A DNA stretch of 64,000 nucleotides. Source: Candidatus Microthrix parvicella Bio17-1. Its GTDB lineage: Bacteria > Actinomycetota > Acidimicrobiia > Acidimicrobiales > Microtrichaceae. The number at the start of each line of letters is the position of its first letter. Within the stretch, counting starts at the first letter, position 1. Below the pieces are notes generated by a model. The model did not search any database. It saw only the letters and a list, made by a program, of their open reading frames with translations, and was not told the DNA's origin. The DNA is taken from positions 62,001 through 126,000 of the forward strand of contig NZ_AMPG01000003.1 of NCBI RefSeq assembly GCF_000299415.1, in the 5' to 3' direction. The position numbers and the translations under genes are program-made. Of the stretch, positions 58,304 through 64,000 are shown in pieces.

Positions 58304-60043
58304 TCAGCGGCGGCCGCGCAGCAACCTGCCCGGCCGGGCGCCGGTGTCGACATCGTTTCGGCGGGTGACCACGCCGGACACGATGGTGGCGTCGTAACCG
58401 GAGGCGTACTGCACCAGGCGCCGTCCGCCGGCGGGCAGGTCGTGGATCAGCTCGGGTTGGCTGAGGGCCAGCACCCCGAAGTCGATTACGTTCAGGTCGG
58501 CCTTCCGGCCCTGCTCGACCACGCCCCGATCGCCCAACCCGTACAGCTCGGCGGTTCGCTGGGTTTGCAGATGAACCGCCTGGGCCAGGTCGATGCCGGC
58601 GCCGCGGCTGCGGTCGCGGGCCCAGTGGGTCAGCAGGTAGGTGGGAATGGACGCGTCGCAGATCATGCCGCAGTGCGCCCCGGCGTCGCCCAGCGACGAC
58701 ACCGAGCCGGGGTGCAACAACATCTCGCGAATGGCGTCGTGGTTGCCGTCTGCGTAGTTGAACAGGGGCAGCATGAACATCGCTTTACCCTCGTCGGCCA
58801 GCATGGCCTCGTAGGTGGCGGTCAGCGCATCGTTGCCCGCTGCTGCTGCCAGCGCGCCGAGGGAGGCGTCGGCGAGCGGTTCGTAGTTGGGCGGGGTGCC
58901 CAGCGGGAACATCTTGTCGGTCATCATCGAGAGAAACGGCCCGATGCCGTCGAAGGGGTTGTCGGGGTTCAGCGGGCCGTCGGCCTCGGTCAGGATGGCG
59001 TCGCGGACACTGGGGCGGGTGAGCTGCTCCAGTTGCTCGGCCAAGGGAAGGTGGGCCAGCGCCTGGTAGGTGGGTCGTTTGGCGAACGGGTGGTTGGTCT
59101 GGAGCCCGACGAGCATGCCGAAGGGCCGTGCCGCCACCTGGGCCCGCATCGGGATGCCACGCACGAGCAGCTTGTCGAAGCGCTCGAACACGTCCTGCCA
59201 CAGGTTCGGGTCGGTATCGGTCTGCAGCACCATGAACGCCAGTGGCTGGCCGGTCTCCTCGGCCAGGTCGGCCATCCAGCCCATCTCCTCGGTGGTGGTG
59301 CCCCGGTCGAGCATGGTGAGCCCGCCTTGGGCCACCTCAAACACGCCGCCTCCGCCGTCGGCGATCGCCCGGCCGAGCGCAAAGAGCTCCTCCCGTTCGG
59401 CGAACGTGCCCGGCACCGGCTCGCCGTCCTTGGCCAGGTGCGCCAACGTTCGGGAGGTGGAGAAGCCCAGCGCCCCCGCCTCGATCGCCTCCCGCACATG
59501 CTCGGCCATCGCCGCCGAGTCGTCCGCTGTAGCAGGCTCGTTGCGGGCTCCGGCCTCGCCCATCACGTAGCCGCGGACGGCGCCGTGGGGAATCTGGGTG
59601 CCGACGTCCATCGCCCAGCTTCGGGTGTCCAACACGTCGAGAAACTCGGTGAAGCGCTCCCAACCCCAGGTGATGCCCTCGGCCAGGGCGGCGCCGGGAA
59701 TGTCCTCGACGCCCTCCATCAGCTGGATGAGCCACTCCTCCTTGCCGGGACGCACCGGTGCGAAGCCCACGCCGCAGTTACCGGTGACCACGGTGGTGAC
59801 GCCGTGTGAGGCTGACGGCTCCAGTTGGGAGTCCCAGGTGGCCTGCCCGTCGTAGTGGGTGTGAATGTCGACGAACCCGGGTGTGACCAGGCGGTCGGTG
59901 GCGTCGATCGTCTCGGCCGCCTCGCCGGCCAGATCAGGGCCCACCGCCACGATCACTCCGTCCTTGACGGCGACGTCAGCGCGTCGGGGCTCCGCCCCGG
60001 TGCCGTCGACGAGTGTGCCACCGGTGATCTTCAGGTCGTACAT
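58304..60043 (-). CDS. N-acyl-D-amino-acid deacylase-type amidohydrolase
   Basis: This encodes 579 residues from ATG 60043, with GGGGGG upstream. MYDLKITGGTLVDGTGAEPRRADVAVKDGVIVAVG, TPGFVDIHTHYDGQATWD (metal-binding HTH and Asp) and VTTVVTGNCGVGFAPVRPG are typical of the D-aminoacylase branch of the amidohydrolase superfamily. Later motifs GSVSSLGDAGAHCGMICDAS and ELYGLGDRGVVEQGRKADLNVIDF also fit. Members remove N-acyl groups from D-amino acids, or act on related amides. The exact substrate is unclear. Confidence 0.88.
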   Translation of the reverse strand: MYDLKITGGTLVDGTGAEPRRADVAVKDGVIVAVGPDLAGEAAETIDATDRLVTPGFVDIHTHYDGQATWDSQLEPSASHGVTTVVTGNCGVGFAPVRPGKEEWLIQLMEGVEDIPGAALAEGITWGWERFTEFLDVLDTRSWAMDVGTQIPHGAVRGYVMGEAGARNEPATADDSAAMAEHVREAIEAGALGFSTSRTLAHLAKDGEPVPGTFAEREELFALGRAIADGGGGVFEVAQGGLTMLDRGTTTEEMGWMADLAEETGQPLAFMVLQTDTDPNLWQDVFERFDKLLVRGIPMRAQVAARPFGMLVGLQTNHPFAKRPTYQALAHLPLAEQLEQLTRPSVRDAILTEADGPLNPDNPFDGIGPFLSMMTDKMFPLGTPPNYEPLADASLGALAAAAGNDALTATYEAMLADEGKAMFMLPLFNYADGNHDAIREMLLHPGSVSSLGDAGAHCGMICDASIPTYLLTHWARDRSRGAGIDLAQAVHLQTQRTAELYGLGDRGVVEQGRKADLNVIDFGVLALSQPELIHDLPAGGRRLVQYASGYDATIVSGVVTRRNDVDTGARPGRLLRGRR

Positions 60044-60183
60044 GGTGCCCCCCTTGGCCGCCGACGTTCCGATTGCGTCGGCTCGTCCAGTCTGTCGCGC
60101 ATCGGATGTTGCCGCTCGGCCGGTTGGTGGAAGCTCGCTGTCCGTGTCGGTGGAACGGGTCAATAGATGGGAGAGGTTCGGGC

Positions 60184-60220
60184 GATAGGTGCCGCCTATC
60201 GATCCGATGGGTATAAACGA
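60184..60220 (+). promoter_or_regulatory. OxyR-type binding site upstream of ahpC
   Basis: The bases follow the OxyR tetrad ATAG-N7-CTAT-N7-ATAG-N7-CTAT with exact spacing: ATAG (60184), CTAT (60195), ATGG (60206), CGAT (60217). Fourteen of sixteen specific positions match. A weaker half pair ATCG-N7-CTAT follows at 60219-60233. The -10 candidate of ahpC, TATGAT (60256-60261), lies 35 bp further on, with a poor -35 (TCAAAC), as expected of an activator-dependent promoter. Confidence 0.7.
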
Positions 60221-60305
60221 TCGGTTCTGACTATCAAACGGACCGTGTCGATAGGTATGATGATTCTTGTACTCAAGAGAGCCTGACCAATCGAAGGGAC
60301 CCCCC

Positions 60306-60869
60306 ATGTCACTCATCAACACAAAGATCCAGCCGTTCTCGGCCACCGCATTCAAGAACGGCGAGTTCGTCGACGTGACCGACGAGGACCTCATGGGTTC
60401 CTGGTCGATCATGTTCTTCTACCCGGCGGACTTCACCTTCGTGTGTCCGACCGAGCTGGGCGACCTGGCCGACCACCACGACGAGCTGCAGGCGATGGGC
60501 GTCAACATCTACTCGGTGTCCACCGACACGCACTTCACCCACAAGGCCTGGCATGCGTCGTCCGACACGATCGGCAAGATTCGCTACACGATGATCGGTG
60601 ATCCGACCGCCACCGTCAGCCGCAACTTCGACATCCTCCGAGAGGACGAGGGCCTGGCCAACCGTGGCACCTTCTTGATCGACCCGGACGGCGTCATCCA
60701 GGTGATGGAGGTCACCGCAGAGGGTGTTGGCCGTAACGCCGCCGAGCTCGTGCGCAAGGCCAAGGCCGCCATCTACGTGCGTCAGCACCCGGGCGAGGTC
60801 TGCCCGGCCAAGTGGGAAGAGGGCGCCGAGACGCTGGCCCCGTCCCTCGACCTCGTCGGCAAAATCTGA
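60306..60869 (+). CDS. ahpC: Alkyl hydroperoxide reductase AhpC (peroxiredoxin)
   Basis: This encodes 187 residues from ATG 60306, after GAAGGGA. The peroxidatic cysteine is Cys47 in [13 protein letters not shown] and the resolving one is Cys166 in [26 protein letters not shown] and the YF-like C-terminal part identify the typical 2-Cys, AhpC-Prx1 class; numbering matches E. coli AhpC. It reduces hydrogen peroxide and organic peroxides with AhpF as electron donor. About 45 bp of untranslated leader separate the -10 from the start. Confidence 0.96.
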   Translation: MSLINTKIQPFSATAFKNGEFVDVTDEDLMGSWSIMFFYPADFTFVCPTELGDLADHHDELQAMGVNIYSVSTDTHFTHKAWHASSDTIGKIRYTMIGDPTATVSRNFDILREDEGLANRGTFLIDPDGVIQVMEVTAEGVGRNAAELVRKAKAAIYVRQHPGEVCPAKWEEGAETLAPSLDLVGKI

Positions 60870-60890
60870 CCGACCGACCACGGAGCGTTG

Positions 60891-60919
60891 GGGCGGGCCC
60901 GGCATAGCCGGGCCCGCCC
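60891..60919 (+). terminator. Strong hairpin between ahpC and ahpF
   Basis: GGGCGGGCCCGGC and GCCGGGCCCGCCC form a perfect 13-bp GC-only stem with loop ATA, 21 bp after the ahpC stop. No T-run follows and no new promoter is obvious before ahpF. It may act as a partial terminator or as a 3' stabiliser that leaves more ahpC than ahpF mRNA. Confidence 0.65.
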
Positions 60920-61010
60920 GTCCCCCGAAGCTCCTTCGCACCGACCCTGCCGTCACCACACTTCTCAACGCGCACCACACTTCTCAACCTCACCACGCCG
61001 GAGCCACGCC

Positions 61011-62660
61011 ATGTTGGACGCCAACCTCACCGAACAACTCAAAGGACACCTCACCAAGGTGACCCGGCCCATCGAGCTGGTCGCCTCGCTTGACGACTCG
61101 CCCAAATCCCTCGAGCTGTGGGACCTGCTCACCGAGATCGCCGCATTGTCCGACAACGTGGCTGCCGTGCGCGACAAGGACGCGGGGGCACAGCGTCGCC
61201 CGTCCTTCTCGATCAATCGGGTTGGCACCGACGTGTCGGTGGGCTTCGCCGGTATCCCAATGGGCCACGAGTTCACCTCGCTGGTGCTGGCGCTGCTGCA
61301 GGTGGGTGGCCACCCACCGGCGGTCTCCGAGGTGACGGCGGAGGCGATCGAACAGCTCGAAGGTGAGTACCACTTCGTGACGTACATGTCGCTGTCGTGC
61401 CAGAACTGCCCGGATGTGGTGCAGGCGCTGAACGCCATGTCGGTGCTCAACTCCAACATCTCCCACGTGGCCGTCGATGGTGCGGTGTTCCCAGACGAGG
61501 TGGAGCGCCAGAAGGTCATGGCCGTTCCGACCGTGTTGCTGAACGGCGAGACGTTCGGCCAGGGTCGTATGACCGTCGATGAGATCGTTGCCAAGCTCGA
61601 CACCGGCGCCGTCACCAGGGAGGCAGACCGCATCGATGCCCTGGAGCCCCTGGATGTGCTGGTGGTGGGCGGCGGACCGGCCGGCGCCTCGGCCTCGATC
61701 TACGCGGCCCGTAAGGGGATCGCAACCGGTGTGGTCGCCGAGCGTTTCGGTGGCCAGGTGCTCGACACGATGAGCATTGAGAACCTGATTTCGGTTCCCT
61801 CTACCGAGGGCCCGAAGTTGGCCGCCGCGTTGGAGGCCCACGTGGCCGAATACGAAGTTGACGTCATGCACAACCAGCGGGCAACCAGGCTGACTCCGGC
61901 CACGGAGTCGGGCGGGCTTGCCACGGTGGAGTTGGCGAGCGGTGCAACGTTGCAGGCCCGCACGGTGGTGCTGTCCACCGGTGCCAGTTGGCGCCTGATG
62001 GGCGTGCCGGGCGAGCAGGAGTACCGCAACCGCGGCGTCGCCTTCTGTCCCCACTGTGATGGCCCGCTCTACAAGGGCAAGCGTGTCGCTGTGATCGGCG
62101 GCGGCAACTCCGGCGCCGAGGCGGCCATCGACCTGGCAGGCATGGTCTCCGAGGTCACGCTGATCGAGTTCGACGACGTGCTGCGGGCCGACGAGGTGCT
62201 GCAGGCCAAGCTGGCCAGCCTCGCGAACGTCGCGGTGATCACCGGCGCCCGCACCACCGAGGTGCTCGGCGACGACACGTCGGTCACCGGCCTCAACTAC
62301 GAGGACCGCGCCACCGGCGAGCTGCACCGGGTGGAGCTCGAGGGCATCTTCGTGCAGATCGGTTTGGTACCCAACACGGGTTGGCTGAAGGGCACCGTCG
62401 AGTTGTCCCCACGCGGCGAGGTCGTCATCGACGACCGCAACGCCACCTCGGTACCGGGGGTGTTTGCCGCCGGTGATTGCACCACGGTGCCCTACAAGCA
62501 GATCGTGATCGCCCTGGGGGCCGGATCGACGGCGGCGCTGTCCGCCTTCGACCACCTGATCCGTACCCCGCTTGTGGTCGAGTCAGGGTCGGTTGGCGAC
62601 GACACCCGCTCAGCGGGCGCCGAGGTGGCCGAACGGGTAGTCGAGCCGGTGATGGCTTGA
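61011..62660 (+). CDS. ahpF: Alkyl hydroperoxide reductase subunit F
   Basis: This encodes 549 residues from ATG 61011. The N-terminal double-thioredoxin domain carries the CQNC centre (130-133). The FAD site is [22 protein letters not shown], the redox-active disulfide is CPHC (346-349), and the NADH site is [19 protein letters not shown]. The end [39 protein letters not shown] is the second FAD motif. Length and Cys spacing are those of AhpF rather than thioredoxin reductase. It passes electrons from NADH to AhpC. Confidence 0.96.
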   Translation: MLDANLTEQLKGHLTKVTRPIELVASLDDSPKSLELWDLLTEIAALSDNVAAVRDKDAGAQRRPSFSINRVGTDVSVGFAGIPMGHEFTSLVLALLQVGGHPPAVSEVTAEAIEQLEGEYHFVTYMSLSCQNCPDVVQALNAMSVLNSNISHVAVDGAVFPDEVERQKVMAVPTVLLNGETFGQGRMTVDEIVAKLDTGAVTREADRIDALEPLDVLVVGGGPAGASASIYAARKGIATGVVAERFGGQVLDTMSIENLISVPSTEGPKLAAALEAHVAEYEVDVMHNQRATRLTPATESGGLATVELASGATLQARTVVLSTGASWRLMGVPGEQEYRNRGVAFCPHCDGPLYKGKRVAVIGGGNSGAEAAIDLAGMVSEVTLIEFDDVLRADEVLQAKLASLANVAVITGARTTEVLGDDTSVTGLNYEDRATGELHRVELEGIFVQIGLVPNTGWLKGTVELSPRGEVVIDDRNATSVPGVFAAGDCTTVPYKQIVIALGAGSTAALSAFDHLIRTPLVVESGSVGDDTRSAGAEVAERVVEPVMA

Positions 62661-62730
62661 GCCAACCAGGCGTGCGTCGGCCGAGCCGGAACCGGTCCGG
62701 GCGATTCGTCCTGGATGTAGGTTCGAACCC

Positions 62731-63633
62731 ATGAACATTCAGGACCTGCGCTACGTGGTGGCGGTGGACGACCACCGCCACTTCGGGCGGGCCGCCGAGG
62801 CCTGTTTTGTGAGCCAGCCCACGCTGTCTTCACAGCTGCGCAAGCTGGAGGATTCGCTCGGGGTCGAGCTGTTCGAGCGGGCACCCCGCAAGGTGATGCC
62901 CACGACGGTCGGTCGATTGATCATCCACCACGCCCGAGGGGTGCTGGTGGAGGTGGACCAGATCGAGGCGTTGGCCAAGGCCGCCCGTGAGCCGGGCACG
63001 GCCACCCTGCGAGTGGGGGTGTTCCCCACCTTGGCGCCCTACCTGTTGCCCCACGTGGTGACGCCGTTGCACCGACGATTCCCCGACGTGGAGCTGCTGT
63101 GGGTGGAGGAGAAGACCGACGAGGTGGTCGAGGGCCTGCTGAACGGTCGCCTGGACGCTGGTCTGCTGGCCCTGCCGGTGGTCGAGGCGCAGCTTCACCA
63201 TGAACCCCTCTTCACCGAGGACTTCGTGCTGGCGGTGCCTGCCGATCACGAGTTGGCCGATGCGCAATCGGTGGGCACCGACGTGTTGGTCGGTGCCGAT
63301 GTGTTGTTGCTGACCGAGGGGCACTGCCTGCGTGATCAGGCGCTGGAGGTGTGTTCCCTGGTCGGCGCCGCGGAACGACACGGGTTTCGGGCCACCAGCC
63401 TGGAGACGCTGCGTCAGATGGTGGCGGCCGGCGTCGGGGTCACGCTGTTGCCCAAGCTGTCGGTCAGCCCGCCGGTGGCCCAGTCGGCCGACGTTCGCAC
63501 GGTCGCCTTTGAAACGCCCGCCCCCAGCCGGGAGATTGCCATGTTCTGGCGACGAACAAGCGTCCACGCCGAACTGCTCGCCCAGCTGGCGGCCGTGATC
63601 GCCGATCTCCCGGCCGAACTGGTTCAAACCTGA
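62731..63633 (+). CDS. oxyR: Hydrogen-peroxide sensor OxyR (LysR family)
   Basis: This encodes 300 residues from ATG 62731; TAGGTT (62718-62723) ends 7 nt upstream, so it has its own leaderless promoter. The HTH is FGRAAEACFVSQPTLSSQLRKLEDSLGVELFER. The sensing cysteines are Cys199 and Cys208 in TEGHCLRDQALEVCSL, at the same numbers and in the same HCLRDQA context as E. coli OxyR. It should activate ahpC through the tetrad at 60184. Confidence 0.95.
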   Translation: MNIQDLRYVVAVDDHRHFGRAAEACFVSQPTLSSQLRKLEDSLGVELFERAPRKVMPTTVGRLIIHHARGVLVEVDQIEALAKAAREPGTATLRVGVFPTLAPYLLPHVVTPLHRRFPDVELLWVEEKTDEVVEGLLNGRLDAGLLALPVVEAQLHHEPLFTEDFVLAVPADHELADAQSVGTDVLVGADVLLLTEGHCLRDQALEVCSLVGAAERHGFRATSLETLRQMVAAGVGVTLLPKLSVSPPVAQSADVRTVAFETPAPSREIAMFWRRTSVHAELLAQLAAVIADLPAELVQT

Positions 63634-63723
63634 TTGCGTCGCGACGCGGCCCACATCGGGTACCCCGGGGAGCGAGCGGAGCGTTGGGTGCGTCTGTGGT
63701 GGAGGCTCTCGTAGGGTGATTCG

Positions 63724-64000
63724 GTGATCGTTGACCCTCTGCCGTTACGCCGCCTGACCGAGCCGCCCGACGCCACCGTTGCGCTGCCGGGGTCGAAGAG
63801 CCTGACCAACCGGGCACTGCTCTGTGCGGGCCTGGCGGCGGGCCGATCCGAACTGACCGGCGTGCTTTTCTCCGACGACACCGAGGCGATGCTGGCGGCA
63901 CTCGAGCAGATGGGCGCGGCGCTGCAGGTGGATCGCGACGCATGCACCGTGAGCATCGAGGGGCTTGGCGGCGTGTTGCCCGCCGAATCGCTGAACATCG
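63724..64000 (+). CDS. aroA: 5-enolpyruvylshikimate-3-phosphate synthase, N-terminal part
   Basis: The first 92 codons are in the window, from GTG 63724; TAGGGT (63712-63717) ends 6 nt upstream. DATVALPGSKSLTNRALLCAGLAAGRSELTGVLFSDDTEAMLAALEQMGA is the AroA N-terminus, with the PGSKS-TNRALL loop that binds shikimate-3-phosphate and DDTEAML. It catalyses the sixth step of the shikimate pathway. The gene runs off the right edge. Confidence 0.93.
   Translation, partial: MIVDPLPLRRLTEPPDATVALPGSKSLTNRALLCAGLAAGRSELTGVLFSDDTEAMLAALEQMGAALQVDRDACTVSIEGLGGVLPAESLNI

Noticed and set aside
62711-62735. GGTTCGAACCC resembling a tRNA T-loop
   Set aside because: No acceptor, D or anticodon stem can be formed around it. 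The bases are the -10 and leader of oxyR.

Overview
The window is high-GC, densely coded DNA with short gaps, GTG and TTG starts and many start codons lying 6-8 nt behind a TANNNT hexamer. Two F420-type luciferase-like oxidoreductases, proteins with sortase signals (LPRTG and LASTG), Thr/Pro-rich secreted proteins and DUF6636 lipoproteins point to an actinobacterium. A complete RecBCD (not AdnAB) and this mix of genes would fit the class Acidimicrobiia, but no rRNA or other taxonomic marker is present and I cannot fix the genus.

Layout. 1-9.7 kb: small enzymes (TfoX-like, hotdog thioesterase, LOG protein, phosphotransferase) scattered among broken genes: a nucleotidyltransferase scrap, a frameshifted EEP nuclease, a dinB scar, a decayed heme oxygenase copy, a transposase-like tail and a decayed LOG copy. 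9.8-14.5 kb: a MazEF-like pair, a luciferase-like oxidoreductase, a 5'-truncated surface protein coupled to heme oxygenase, and a VapBC-like pair. 14.5-28.6 kb: one tightly coupled minus-strand operon sbcD-sbcC-recC-recB-recD behind a promoter resembling the PafBC (RecA-independent) DNA-damage promoter. 28.8-34.5 kb: a second MazEF-like pair, a metallo-beta-lactamase/rhodanese protein cut short, and a large LPXTG protein divergent from a FadR-type regulator, with two FadR-like operators between them. 34.5-37 kb: rhodanese and sbcD scraps around a secreted SLH-RCC1 repeat protein flanked by 65-bp direct repeats. 37-40.6 kb: hipBA and a row of lipoproteins. 40.6-44.4 kb: a sulfur (persulfide) locus, MBL-rhodanese, rhodanese and TauE, divergent from a HutC-type GntR regulator.

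44.4-60 kb is mostly single genes: DUF6636 lipoprotein, SnoaL-like proteins, a second luciferase-like oxidoreductase, glucose-6-phosphate isomerase with an acidic insert, FKBP, acetyltransferases, PhoD phosphatase, an alpha/beta hydrolase-OsmC fusion, a polytopic membrane protein and a D-aminoacylase-type amidohydrolase. 60.2-63.6 kb is a peroxide-stress unit ahpC-ahpF-oxyR with a recognisable OxyR tetrad before ahpC. The window ends inside aroA.

Three themes link the genes: DNA double-strand-end repair as one coupled unit; oxidative, heme and sulfur stress handling (heme oxygenase, OsmC, AhpCF/OxyR, persulfide genes); and repeated duplication followed by decay, which leaves paired intact and broken copies (LOG, heme oxygenase, rhodanese tail, SnoaL tail, sbcD start).
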